Assembly: GCA_963971405.1 (NCBI GenBank)
Contig: OZ020485.1
Location: 5,890,001-5,954,000 of the forward strand
Length of the DNA stretch: 64,000 bases
Direction: 5' to 3'
Source of the DNA: Psococerastis gibbosa
Lineage: Eukaryota > Arthropoda > Insecta > Psocodea > Psocidae
Shown: piece after piece, positions 46,101-61,100 of the stretch
How the letters are laid out: the number at the start of each line of letters is the position of its first letter
How positions within the stretch are numbered: the first letter of the stretch is position 1
Notes under the pieces: model-generated
Told to the model about the DNA's origin: nothing
Seen by the model: the letters and a program-made list of their open reading frames with translations, nothing else
Database searches by the model: none
Translations under genes and position numbers: made by a program

Positions 46101-49100
46101 TGCAAATGACATTGACGGAAATGTTTGTTTTTCTTTTTATAGAAATCTATTAAGATGTTTGTAATTAACATATCCCATGACGCCATTTTTTAATTTTTGT
46201 TCGTTTGTTTGTGATTTTACTCTATGATCATTGATCAATTTTAACTATGGCATAGAGTCAAACAAACATTTCCGTCAATGTCATTTGCATTCTGCAATGC
46301 GAGGTCGGTGGAAACCCCGCCTAAATCTTGAATGTCTGCTACCACGTCACTGTTTTTGTATTTAGCCCTAGCCGGTCGGTGGAATCCCCGCCTTAGCAAG
46401 AAGTGCAAAGCATTTCCAAGAAAAAGAAGAAGTAAGAGAGAAATGGACTTATACTCCACAGTTGGTTGAAGAATACATTAACATTAAAAGAATAGAAAGC
46501 AATAGAAAGAATAGCGTAAGAATTTGAGCCCACCAACACAAATTGACAACCGAAACGAAATTAACCAAAAAAATACCTTTAGATTTAAAAATAGGTGGGA
46601 TTAAGGTGGCGCCAGTCGAATCAGTCGGGAAAGTCAACATGCGATCAAAAACGTCTGAAAATAACAAAACTGAAATGAGCAGGGGTTTATCGTATACGCT
46701 TACCGCTGTTATCTGCAGCCGGCTGGAGCTCCTTCTCCGAGACAACGGGGTTAGTGATCCCCACGTCTAACGGTACTCGCAAGCCAACACAACAAAAAGT
46801 TTACAAGTCAATGAGGTTCTGTAGGGACAGTTTTGGTCACTAGGTTCGCTGACGACAAACCGATATCCATATTACTCAAAATGGCCACCGTTTGCATGTG
46901 AAAACTAAGCTCTTAGCATCTAGTTAATTCTTTTTATATTTTTTATAATATTTTTACTATGCCTGGACCTTATTTCGCTGCATATAATTTAATATATATA
47001 TTCTCCATGATTTATAGAAAAAAAACCACTTTAAAATAATACGTAATTAAAAATAATTTTAAAATAGTATTGAGGCTTATGGAAAATATCATTGATATCA
47101 TTGCAACTGGTGCTGCCATCTACAAAATGACGTCACAAATGAACCTCATTCCTGCTAACAGGTTGCCATTATTGACTGAAATGTGTATAACATTATAGTA
47201 TAACTGTGCCAGTTCATTTTCCAATCATACACCTATTATCAATAAAAAAAAGTTGTACTGTAATTTTGCAGATTTATTTTTCCCAGGTTGTCCCAGAAAC
47301 TCAAAACGGCTGTAGATACTGTATATAGGCATCTGAATATGAAATTAGACACTTGAATGACAAAATTGGAAAGAGAAATTGGCAGTCAATTACAGTACAT
47401 TGGAAACACTGCTTGCACGTTTCACTAGGCGTCAAAGCCCTATATTTTTACATCTGATATTTTCTACCGTGACTTGATGACACTTAGAAATAAATTCGAC
47501 ATACTTACATTAAATTTTTATAATAATACATTTGTTTTCGCAGCTATGCCTCTCTTCAGTAAATTGACATGCCACTTTCCTAAAAATTGGTCGGTACTAG
47601 TTTACATTAACAGTAGTATTAATAGACAGTCACCTTGGGTGCGGACAGTTATGACTTTGCTGAGCATTCCATCGCCTAGGGCATTCTTGCCAACCACCTG
47701 GAACTCGTAGGTCGTGCTCGGAGTCAGTCTGTTTATGGTGACCTGGGTGCTCCCCGACGGAGTCACTGGTATTGTCGACCAGTCAGCGGCCCCAGCCTCC
47801 CTGTACCTGAAGGACAAAACGTAAGCATGTAACTAAAAATGATATAAGGTTCCCATGACTTAGCAGTTTACCATAATCCTCCTTATTAATATCAAATGAC
47901 ACACTCCAACAATTGTATTGTTTTTATGATTTACAAGTTACACAGTTGTTTAGTGGGATTTTAACATTGGCATGTTTGCATAATGGTAGGCAACGTACCA
48001 TATTGTGTAGTCCTGCTTGTAGTCAGGTCCCCCGCTGTAGCCAGGGAGCCAGGACAGGGTCACTGAGAACTCGGTGGCGACGCCGGTAACATTGTACGGA
48101 GCATGGGGCTGGGTGCCCTCCACAACCAACTGAGTCGCCGTCACAATGGTGGCCACCTCGTTGCTGGCCACGCACTGATAGAACCCGAAGTCGTTACGAC
48201 GTAGCCCTTCGATGGTGATATTCCCGCCATTAATCCGAACCCGGTTCTTCTGCAGTGGCGAACCATCCCTCTGCAATTTGAAAATGTACTGTAGCACAAT
48301 ACAAAACAAACATTAAGGTCCCTGACCAGCCACAACCGGATCTACCGCGTCACAAACGGCAAGAAAATTGCGAGTAATAACTACACTAAACAGCCACCTG
48401 TGGACATACTATGTCGTTTAGTAGTAACTTGACCTGGGATTAAAAATTAAAACAAAATAATTTTAGAATGGAAAGTGCTATTCAAAATTTTGTTTACATT
48501 TTTTTCACCCCCCCCCCCCCCCCAGCAGTTGGCTGATCATGGCGATTATAATACCGGTATTAAAAAGGTAAACAAACAAATTTTGAATAGCACTTTCCAT
48601 TATAAAATTATCTTGTCTACATTTTTAATACCAGGGGATTAAATAAATACCGGTATTATAATCGCCATGATCAGGCTGCAGATAGATTACGTTAATATTA
48701 AACGGCATAGTAGGCTCTCTAAAAGGGTGTTGTAAAATAGCGGGGCGGGTGCACTTACTCTGTTCAGTTCCTGGGTCGAACTCTACCAGGCTGTAAACAG
48801 CTGTGTCAATAAGCCTTTCCTTTACAATATATGGCCTGAAATGAGTCGTGTCTAATTGTCTCACTGCAAAGCTGGTCAGCCGGTATCGGGAAAGTCTCTA
48901 GACTTGTTCAGGCGACACCTAGGTACATCTAAGCCTCTTGCCGAGCGTGTATTCCGGGATTGCACCTAGTTGGTAGTCCAGGACGCAACCCTACTGAAAT
49001 GAGGCTATTATAGATGTACTGGCCAAACACAGTTAGGACGCCAGTATTAGATATACTATTTATACTAAGTTCGCTATTACATATGGGTATATGGTAAAAG

Positions 49101-52100
49101 TTAAACTTTTATAAGTGTAAAAATCAAATATCAATCGCAAAAATATTAGGACAAACAGAAAAAATTGTCTGAGCATTTTTATATAAAACCCTATGTACCT
49201 TTTCTAACACAGATTGGCCAAAATATTATTGAATTTGAGTTTTACAAACAAACAAAAAACTATTAGTGCGGTAGTCCCGACTAAGAGAATCCTCCTTTTC
49301 CACCTCGTTTCCAGTCTACCCTAGATTAATTAGCGATGTCTTACCCTGCCCCACTGAATATTAGGCCTCTGTGTGCCCTCCGCCTCTTGTGCCTCGCAGT
49401 GCATTTCAACAGTCTCACCAACTTTTCGCTGGTACAGGCTTTCAGGCTCAACAACGAACATAGGAGGTTTCCGCACCAGAACTTCCATAGGCCCTGACGA
49501 CCCCTGAGTCCCCTGTGCGTTGTACGGTGTACATGTGTACCGTCCTTGATGATTTTGATTTACCTGCAATTTATAATAGTATTAGAAATCCAGTAGTCAC
49601 ATACTGTATTTAAACATTTTATAGCCTGCTCTCCAGCGCCGGATTAACCCATGGGCAGTTGGGGCGCAGGCCCCCACATTTTTTGTGCCCACAGGGGTTA
49701 ATCCGGCAATGCTACTCTCATTTTCTATGTTTAGACTATTTTTACTGTAGGTACTCGTTTTTCAAGAATAATAAATACAGTACATGTATATTACAAGTAT
49801 CACTCTAAAGATTACACCAACCGGTTTGAAACGCCCTGGACTGCAACATAAGGTCTACGATCTTACTTATGTGTACGTCATTTAGATATTTTTTAAACCT
49901 ACGATTCCCTAATGGTAAAATTACGTCCGCAAAAAGTTCGCGATACAGAGTGTTTTCTTCAACTATTCAGTGCAGATAAACAAGAAGTTGCGTACCCTAG
50001 TGAATAGAAGAGATCCATTGTTCATAATGACGATGTCTTTGGTCTGGTACGGCTCGAGCAGCCTCTTATCTTTGGTCCACGTGACATATTGCAGCGGGGG
50101 GTTGGCCTTGATGAAGCACTTGACGACGCCAGCCAGACGGAACGGCAGGTACTGCACAGTCGGCGTGAACGTCACCTTCGCAGGAACTGCACCACAAAAC
50201 ACATCACAATATTTACCACAATTAGGNNNNNNNNNNNNNNNNNNNNNNNNNNNNNNNNNNNNNNNNNNNNNNNNNNNNNNNNNNNNNNNNNNNNNNNNNN
50301 NNNNNNNNNNNNNNNNNNNNNNNNNNNNNNNNNNNNNNNNNNNNNNNNNNNNNNNNNNNNNNNNNNNNNNNNNNNNNNNNNNNNNNNNNNNNNNNNNNNN
50401 NNNNNNNNNNNNNNNNNNNNNNNNNNTAGGATATTTCAGTTTTACAAGAGCAGTGAAGCATTTTACAAGAGCCACTCAAGTGATAATCATGACATTATGC
50501 TGGAAAATTAACTGAAGCGGGTTGTAAGCTACTTGATAAGGTCATAGTCAAATGGTTTCGATAGGGACCTCTTTCCTATAAGAAAACGGCCTACCAATCA
50601 GATCATACGGCAAACCAATCAAAACAGTGGGTATTTATGTCATTTGCTATGGCTAGATGTATGCATAGCTTCCATCTTGAATCAGTACAATAATTTTCCG
50701 TTTAAAGACCAGAACATATAACTTGATTCACAAAGTCAAAATTTCGCTGTACAATACTACCAACTAGGCTCTTATTGTCAGCGGTTGTCAGCAGGTTCAA
50801 CACACCTAACTCCTAAGCTAATTTTTAATGGAATAGCAATAGCAATTCCCAATGTAGGCTATAGCCACTCCAAAACTGTTTAATTCGTTAGCAGCTAACA
50901 AGTTTGGTCTCATTTAACCAATGATATGCCCATATGTTTATTAATGTATTACGAAGGAAATTTTTTGAAATACATTTACTTTACTTTTACTTTATTGCTT
51001 GTTGAATACCTACATTCAACATTTAGAAAGGCAGAAGCAGTCTGCGGCTCGCCGATGCCATTGGTAACTTCGCAGGTGTACAGCCCGGAGTCGTCTGCAT
51101 TGACGGGGTTGACGACGAGTGAGCCGTCCCGGCGCGTAGTTACTCTCGTCTCCAGGGACGGCACCTCCTTTACCGGCATCGCCTCCCGCAGCCACTTGAC
51201 GGTCACGTTCCCCGGCAGGGCCTTCGCTTCACACGTGAACTCGACTTTCTCGCCCTCCAACTTTGTCTGGTTGCTCGGCGGCACCATGATCACAGCTCCA
51301 CCTAGACAACAATAATGAGTCTAACTAACAGCAGCAGTTGGTTCATGACTATCAATGCCAGGGTGACTACGGCCCCGGCAGTCGCGTTGGGAGCAAATGG
51401 GTTGGTGCAAAAACACAGTTTATTTCAGAACGTTATGAATTGCGTTAGAAATAGACTATATTTTTGCACTAACCACAATGTTCCAATAATTGATTTCCCA
51501 GAGCGACTACCGCGCTCAAATCGTCTTTATATTATGCAAGCAGCATTGGCCTCAGTGATGGAAGCTTGTGCCAAACAACACTGGAAAACAGTTGCTGACC
51601 AAACTTCAGAAATAGTAATTTCCGACATTAAGAAGGAAAAAGAGCCAGGGAGAAATATGCTGTTGTGCCATGAGCTAACGGCAAGTTAATAGCCGACTAA
51701 TAAGGCAGGATGTAACGAAGAAAGCCCAAAAATACAGCCTTACCTGCTATAATGACTCTGGCGGTATGGCTTATCTGTCCTTCGCCATTTCTGGCGATAC
51801 ATGTGTAGTCCCCTATGTCTTCATGCCTAATATTTGATATCCTGAGCTCAGTCCCATCGTTAAATATACCTGGAATCATATATATATATATAATTTAAAA
51901 ACTTCGAAGAATCTATATGTAAGCAGTACAGTCTGCGCATTCATCATTCACCAGGTTTCAGAATTTGAGAATGAAAAGGTAATTTGCAAATTCCAAAATT
52001 TCCAATATTTGCCATAATAAGACTTCTTAAAAGCGGTAGATCTCCCGAATCGAAAAAAGCCCGTGAAAACGTTTTGATTCATGCAACAAACAAATTGAAA

Positions 52101-55100
52101 ATAGCCATGTGACTTTTTGTTCGATTTCTGAACCAACCTAGTATTAGAATTTTTTTTTTCTACTTTATAGAACCTCATTTATGACTCTACGAATGAAATG
52201 TCACGAGAAATTTGACTTCCTCCACAAAAAAAAAAAAAAAAAAAAAAAAACGGAAAATTTGGGGGTCCATTTTGCTCAAGTCCATAATGCTTAATTAACT
52301 AAAAACTAATATAATAAAGTAAATTGTAAATTGTTCAGTGATCCCAACGCGCCTTTTTGGCACCGGTTTGTAATGTATGATTTGTAATGTTTTTCTAATA
52401 AATACACGCATTTTTATTATTATTATTATTATATATGAAATTGTCTCCTTTGTAACTTGGTTATATTTTATAGAGCTTCCATAATGCTTGTCAAATTAAA
52501 TTATTGGTTAATCCCATTCAAGCAATTTAATGAATGCATCTGAATAATCTCTATTGTGGTTTTTCTTTTTCTTTCATTCTCATGTTTATTGTGTTTTTTT
52601 TTCTCCCTTGCTCTCTTTAAATTCTTATAGTCAATTGTTTTAATGTATCATATAGTTCTATAAATTATAAGCTGTTTTAAATTAACAGGGGGCCCCAGCA
52701 CGGGTCAATCCTTTGGGATCCCCCTACCACCTATAATATAACATGCTCTGATATAATGCTGTAAAAAATTGTTATTACATTATTATTATTAATCTCTCCA
52801 GTCGCCTCTGTACCTGTGTTGAGTAACGACAGTCGACAGGTACGAGCAAGCTACCAATTATGTCAACATAGCCTAATATTTCAATCTGCAGCTGATTTGT
52901 TAGAAAAAAATCGGGAGGTTATGTGACCGTGCCCCACCAGCTGTTGCAAAGGGGGTTTTATCAGTTTCTACTTTTATTCAATTAACTCATACAATGCCTT
53001 CATTATGTGATTCACAAAGCTTTGGCGCAGGTCAGGACTCTGTAAGATAAATTAATATAATATTACATGACCATGAATTTCATGACGTAGCCAGCACTGT
53101 CAATATCAAAGCAGGGAAATCAAAAACATTTTTAGGTTAATCTAAATATTTCTAACCTAGTCTATCTAATAATAAAGCCATGGTAAAAGTATACGCAGCG
53201 CTAATACGGCTCATAATGCGTGTCAGTTAATAAAATGTGGGGAGATCTGGAGCATTTTTTTTTTTTAATAATTACCATTTTCTACAGATAGATTATCCAA
53301 TATCCATTGCATTTTACCTAGGTATAACAGAAATTCACAGAATTTGCTCACAATTGATTATATGCAGTTATATTATTTTCTAATGACTCATGGTCGTCAA
53401 ATCTATATTGTACTAGCTTCAGATCATACCCCAGCAAGCAAAAATTCTAAACTCGTTCACTACCTAAAAATTAATGATATGTGCTACATTTCAGAGCAAA
53501 TTAGCCCAAAACTACGCTGCATTAACTACTTTAGGCTTGCGAATTAGCAATACCGAGTATTAAATCATTATACTTCAGCAATAAGTTTTCAATACAGGCT
53601 TTAGTTTGCAACTAATATATAGGCCCTAGCCAGATGGGTCTACTTGTAAGCAATTCGGAGATACTATTACGAGGATGCTGGCAGTAGACATTTCCCTCCT
53701 CAGGATCACACATAAATGTGTTAGTTTTAAATTGTATTAAATTTACAACGCAATTTGATAAAGAAGTTGTCTATCCAAGTTTTTTAATACTACCTCACCC
53801 GTAATTTCTTAAGAGGATATGATAGCCTCATAAAATACAAGTAAGCCTTCATACATCCAAAATCCGATACGCAGTATTTTTTTTCTTAAGTTTTTTTGGA
53901 AAATGTAATTATATATTAAGTTGTAGATAACAAGTTAATAATATAATATGCAATTTTTAATGATTGTGCCACTCTTTTCCCATAATTTTTGCTAACGGTA
54001 AAAAAAATTATCGTTTCATTTAGCGTTGGTAAAATTTTTGGAAAATGAATGGCACAATCATTAAAAATTGCATATGGTATCACGCATAATTACATTTTCA
54101 AAAAAACACATAGTAGGTAACATAAGCAAATAATAAAGCATATGGGATTTTGGGGGTCCTACATTCTGTCTTGCTACCATATCTTCTTAAAGCGTTTTTA
54201 ATTTTTGGTGTTGTAATGTTTCCAATGAAAATAATCTATGACAGATTTTATGGGGATCCAGGGGTGGCCAATATTTACACCTACACTTAAAAACTCAGAT
54301 AATGAAAAGTCATGCTCACCTATAGTTGCTGAAGGCTCGACCGGGTTGGCATCCTTGTACCAGAGGATCTCCGGCGTAGGCGTGCCCTCAGCCTGGCAGT
54401 TTAGAATAATGGCGTCGCCCAAATTCACGTAGATTATCTCTTCGGGGGTGACACTAAAGCGTGGAGGCGCTGTACAACAAAAACCAACCCGTCACTACCA
54501 CCAATCGCTACCGCCAAGCCAAACAAGCAACACAAAGTAAATTGGTCCTTCGCATAGAAATTCATAGAGTAGATTGACTTGACATGCCCATAAATATAGT
54601 ATTACGGTATTGCGAGCAGCAGCAGCATCATCAGAATGCGTTCGTTAGATTGAACATTTTTGTACGACATCATTAGAACCATTTTTAATTAATAAGAATA
54701 AGACTGCCCCAATATCTGAAATCTAATTTATTTTTTTTATTTCTGATGAATAAAATGTATAAATGAAGCTGATGAAAAATATCAGTTACACTTGGTAAAT
54801 CGTGCCAACATTTAGCATAACGACAAGTAAAACTCAGTCAATACAGTTTATAAATTAATTAATCCTCCTCCCGCTGCCCCAACATACCTACAGTACATAC
54901 TGCAGACAAATACATGAAATTTCTTACATTTATAAACTAATCTTCAAACGCTAAATATTTTCACAACCGAATTATTATTTTAAAGAATAAACTTGGAGCA
55001 GATTTAAAGGACAAAAGCAGACGGTATCGTATGTCAAAAATGTCCTTATGTTTACACCAGCACGTGATATCTTAATGAGATGGTTATTAGTTCAAAGCCA

Positions 55101-58100
55101 CTGAACTGCCAGAACTGTCACCTTTCTAATGTTGTTGCGTATTTCTTGTATTTCCCTAAGTTTTAGCCGATGGCTCATTCATCTTAGGAATCAAGATTGA
55201 CACTATATCTATTGCATTCTCAAATTGTAGCCCGAACGCAATCCGACTAATGACTGCTTCACTCATGATCATCTACTGTATGAATGTCCATGATTGTAGC
55301 GAATTCGAGCCACTGTACAAAACAAACCCATACTGCCCACCTCGAGCTGCGAGTTTAGTTCAGAAGATGTACGTCAACTGCAGGAAGTCATGATTCTGAG
55401 GATTTAAGAACCACCGAAATTTCAAAAACGAGATTGAGACACGTCACGCACCCAACTTGTGGATTTACCTGTAAACCACAGTGCGGTGCACTGGAAAGAA
55501 TTTACGAAATAAGGATCTCTACCGGTCCTTTTCTGTGCAGTTTGGATCTGCATGCTAAAGCTTGCTTGTGTATTGGATGGCCCAAAGTGCTTTTCAAAAA
55601 TCACTCACCCTCACTAGTGCAGTGGTTTTGTACATAATTTACAAATAATTAATTCAAATTAAATAAGCGCAATAAGGATCAACACAATTCGAGGTAGACA
55701 ATGAGTGTTATGTACAGCGAGGTGTCCATTTCGCCTTCGCTATTATGAAAGAAATTCGCAGAGTAGGTAAACTACAAATACATAACATAATTTATGACAC
55801 ACTACCGAAATAATAATGAGAGAAAGGAAGGAGATATGCAGTAGATTTATACTCATTCACATTTACTTTGGAATAAGGAACTTAGAAAAGAGAATTAAAC
55901 TTACTACATAAAGAATCACACCACACACATGAGTGGTATGCTAAAAGTTTCCCTCCTGAAAACAATTTACGAGAACATATTTTGGAAACAATCCTCGATC
56001 CAATTAAAATAACTTATAACTCGTCATTAAAACAATTCAATTTAGTCATACGATATTAATAGTTAACTATTAACTACTATAGTACCATATTGTACACAAA
56101 ATAGTTTGAAATCATGCGAAGTAGAACAATAACCAGTACATTTTTTTTTATGTACCGTACTTAGGTACTGTTTAACGCGATTTACAATATGAGTATTATT
56201 TCAAAAAATGATAAAAATCCAATATTGCATGCTCAATTTTGTTGGTAAAGATATACAATGCCAGCTTATTTCATCGCGTTAACATAGATATCGTAAAATA
56301 AGTTAGGCTTGAAGTATTAGGTAGTCAACCAGACTATACAAAACTTTCATGATAACAGACTTGTTTGTATTTTTTTTTAATACCTCAAATAACTTGGAGC
56401 CATTTAAAAAATCCGAAATATTATTAGTGACCCTTCATCCAAATCCACCGACCAACAGGCATTTCATAAAAAACACTTTTTTTGTTCCTGGTACCTCAAA
56501 ACGTGTAAATCCGTCGAAATCGAAAACATAGACCATCACACACAAAGCTTTCCGTTTCCTTGTACTAACGTTTAAATGGGAATAGAATGAAAAGTAGAAA
56601 GTAGTGTCTACAAATGAAAGATATCTCGAAGAATTACCGATGGTCATTTTATGGGCCTAGTCTACTTCTAGAGTCCATTGAAACTTGCCCTGCCAACGAT
56701 CCCAAAGGTTTTCTAACGTTATTGGTAATGTTGCCGACTGCATTTCTAGCCTTTGGCAAACTGGTTCCCCGATGTCAACCCAAACCGACTGCAAGTGCCA
56801 GTGGGCAAGCTTAGACATGGTTATTGACATTGTAGCAGGTGTTAGCTCGACTTTACCAAGTATGGGAACAAGTCTCTCGGAGAATAGGATGTAATATCAT
56901 CGTAGCAGAGCTGAATGAACTGCATCAGTATGATGCCACCGCTGGCGATGCGTGAAGCATAAAAAAATGATGGCGGACCGTGAAGAAAGGTGAACGCTCA
57001 ACAGCGATCAACTTGACCGATTGTTGTTTTAAGTCTATTTTTAAGTCAGCTCCGCGCAGGAGACTTCCAACCACACTGGATGAGTAATTTATCATGACAG
57101 GTTGAGGGAGGAAAAAACGTAAATTTCTAATCGAAAGTAAGAATGGAAACAATTTCAATACAATCTATGCGGTGTATTGCTACGCGTCCATAAAGTGTAG
57201 GTGTAGGGAATTTTTGAAGTGCAACTAAAACTTGAAACATTTGCCCAGGAGACAACGTTGATATTATAAAATTCAAAGACAATCTTGTTAACAACTACGA
57301 TGTTTCTTTAATCTTTAAAATTCAGAGCCAAACAACTAAATCCGTTAGAAAAAAATTTAAATCAAAGTTATCCGACAGTGGTCGGTGTCGACTATTATGT
57401 GAACCAATCGTAATCCAAGAGATTTTTAGAAAACTATGGTTAAATATTGGGACTATCCTAAATTATATATTTTTATGATTTTATAAATATCCAAATATGT
57501 GCAATTTACTGTACATACACAGAGGAAAAACATGCATTATTTGCAACTAAAACCACACAGCACCCAAACCGGAGTTGGGGTGATCAGGCCCTCTCTTGCA
57601 CGCAAACACTATGTTTTCTCCTTTTTTCTATTTCGTTCGCTACGCTAAATGGTTCAATACCGACCATATCATGAGATTTGGCTTACAACCTACATTACAA
57701 ATTGATTCTTACCATGGACATCGAGGTGAAACCAGGAGCCGTTCTTGTGCTGGTTGGGGGAGCGGTTGAGGAAGACGACCTTGCATTCGTACCAGCCCTG
57801 GTCCGACTCGCGGATATCCGTGAGGTTGAGGGACGCCAGGCCGTACGGGGAGTCAGGAGCGACGCGGGACACGCGCCCCTCGTACCCCTCCCCGCTATGC
57901 GTGGGGTAGCTGTCATACCATATGTAGATCGGGATCTCCACTTCCTGAAAGCAACAGAGCAATATGCCTACTCAACTGCTTTGGGGCAACGTCATAAAAG
58001 CTTGTTTTTATTGTTAAATATCTTGATATATCCTGGAGAGATGGATACAGAAGCATAGCTGCTGGTGGTGGTTAAGAAACGAAAACTAGCATGTAACAAA

Positions 58101-61100
58101 AAGTATCGGCTTCTGCATGTAATAATCCAAGGGAGGATAGAAAGACAGAGGACTCCCGGCAGATGAAGAACATAAATAAATAAATATTGACTTTTTGTTC
58201 TATTACTATGCCAACTTAGCGGAGCAAGGGCTGTAAAACCCTCTCTTACACTCAACTAGGAAGGCCCGGGACCGCCTGCTTTACATGCCAGAAAATGTAG
58301 CCAGTGTGGGACTTGAACCAACAAACTTTCGGGCGAAAGTCGGAGTCTGTACCACTACTCCACATGTCCTGACCATCCTGGTTGAAAAACGTGAGGCAGT
58401 GCGTTTGGCAAGAGCACGACTTCCCTTTTTAGAGCAGTAGTCTCCACGGTCCAAATGGCCATGATGATCGGCCAATCTTCGATAGAAGAGGCATTGACAT
58501 AAGAAGAATATACGTTCTTGCCAGAGTCATAAATTTAGTTTAATGCATCGATGTAATCTGCCTGTCGAATGCTGACAGGCGACCCCCTGATTTTTCTCTC
58601 ACGATATATCAAAATATTAGCTCAATTGAATTTGGACGCAGAGGATTTTTTTCTTCTTATTAGTTGAGTATGCAAAATATGAGGATCGCATTCTGTAAAT
58701 AGTTTTGAACTCAGAAAAGCTTTTAAAGCTTTTAAATTGACTAGCTATAAGTATCTTTAATCATAAGAAACAAGTGGATATTGTCACTAAAACAATCATT
58801 AAAATGGGTCCAAATGTTTTTTTTTAGTCCATTTACTCAATTTCTAAGGGGATGGGGTATATAAATAAATTGGACCAACTCATTTCCTGGCAATATCGAG
58901 AATCATAATCTGCAAGCTTTTCTGAGTTCAAAACTGGCTTAGTGAGAAGCTCTTCTTCTTCTGAAAGCTAACAGTACCTGATTCATTTCATTGGCGTAAA
59001 CTAGCCTTTCTCAAACAATTGGGGAATATACTGTTTTCTTTATATGTACTTAAAACTGTTGGGACTTTTTCCATTTCCATTAAGTTTTCCCCTTGAAATG
59101 CACATATAAAAATGGTTCTATTTTAATGGTATTTTTAGACCCATTTTGCACTTCCAATGGGTGCAGGAACTTTTTTCCCCCATCTCTGTTTGAGTAATGA
59201 GAACATGAAATTCGCAAATGCTCTTACTTATGAAACCATAATTGTGCGATATATCAATTAATAGGTACTAACCTTTCCAGTCTATCATTGCATTCGCAGC
59301 AGTCCGTATGAGAAGCACAAAGAAAAGCAAAAGTGTAAAATCCACAGTAATGACACACAACGACATTGAGTGTAAAAGTCTATGGTATTTGGGGGACAAA
59401 TACACAAAGCAAATTTGTGCAAACAAAATACGTTTTTCTTTCGGACCACTCAGGAAGATTACAATTACCATCATCAGCAGCAGCAGCAGCAGCCGCAACA
59501 GAACGTAGTCATCCCCCGAAGAGTAGAGTGACAGGAGAAATATGACCCACAGGCCACAGTTGCAGGAGGTTAAAAAGTCAGTGAGGTCAACATGTGATGC
59601 CCTGTAGTTCTGATGCAGTACTACTGTACAGTACTACAATATATATACTATACTACTGTACTACCCTGTACTATTGAGGGGTGAAAACACCTTGAAGCAT
59701 GCGTTTGGAGCCACTCAAGTCGTTGGAAAGCCCGAGAGTTTAGATTCTCTAAAGATTTCCCGCGAGAGTCTTAAGGGCTCAAAGCTGGATCTATTTTTCT
59801 TCGCAATTGTTCACAACACCAACCACTCTCATGCGCCAAGAGGATATGCCTCGTCTTCTATTTATTTTGGAAAATCGACCATGCCCATACATCGTCCATC
59901 GTCTCCAACAACAGCAGCCCTATTATGGCGGTTTGGGATTAACGTAACACCGGGGTTTATTCAATTGTTTTAAACAAATGAGTGCAAAATACGCGGGAAA
60001 TTCAAATTGATAAATTAATCCCCGGCTATATTTTTCATTCAAATTTATTCTCCCTTAGATGCAGACACATTAATTAAAATTCTTATTGTATTTCAAAATT
60101 CGACCTGTACATTTTAATTTTTACTAGTATTTCCTTCAATAATTATAAAGTAATGCAACCATTCTCTCGTATTCCAATAATTTCTTAATTTGAATTTCCC
60201 GCACATATTTTAACACCACCAGGTGTCACCTCAGTAATCCCGTATCATTAAACTCCGGTGTTATGTTACCGCCGTAATAGAGCTGCGCATATAGAAACCG
60301 CGGTTATAGCGGCTCGGCTTTAAATAACGCTAAAATCTTTGCTTTCTCTGCTAGAACCTGTAATTCACTACAAACACCTGAAAACCCCTCCACCTTTCAT
60401 GACTAATGACTACTCATATTCTCACATTTAAAACCAACAGAGAAAGATTAGACAGTGCATAGGAACTGCACTCAAGTAAAATGCAGTCACAAGACAGTAT
60501 CGATTCCGGACAACAAAGCGGACAGAAGAGTGGTAATCCCTCCCCGTAATAGGGATGGAACCGGGAGCTATCATCAATTCTGAAATTTACTTGACAGCAG
60601 TTAAATTTGCTTACCCCCTCCTTTAACAAAAAAAAAAAAAAATGATGACTGCGAGACTAAACGAACCGTAATGTATAAACTTCTGTAATGACCGAATTCG
60701 GTAGTGCTATGTATGGGGACTCTAACCGGAAAAGGATTTTAAGTAGAATGAAGTCATCATTTAATTTATTTTAAGTCACGTTTTAAGGACACGTACTACG
60801 TAGAAACGAAAACCACCTAGTCAAAAGGGTAATTATCCGGGAGATACAATGAAGAAGACCACCAGGGAGGCCAAAAGTTACACTGAGAAGAAAGATAGAT
60901 AGATAGAGAAATGAGAAGTTTGGGTTATCAACCGAGGACGCACAGAACGGGACTGTGTGGAAACGCTGATGTTGTGCCGCCGACCCTCGTCACCCTCCAT
61001 GAGGATAAGGCGCAGTAAAAGACAAAGTAAGTAAGAAGTAAGATAGTTTAAGATGATATCGTAGAGATTTCTAAAATAAGTTAAATAAGACCTAACGAAA

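Noticed and set aside
50926..51315. 129-codon plus-strand open frame over the Turtle Ig3 exon
   Set aside because: Antisense shadow of a GC-rich conserved coding exon.
57678..58058. 126-codon plus-strand open frame
   Set aside because: Antisense shadow of the Turtle Ig1 exon 57713-57944.
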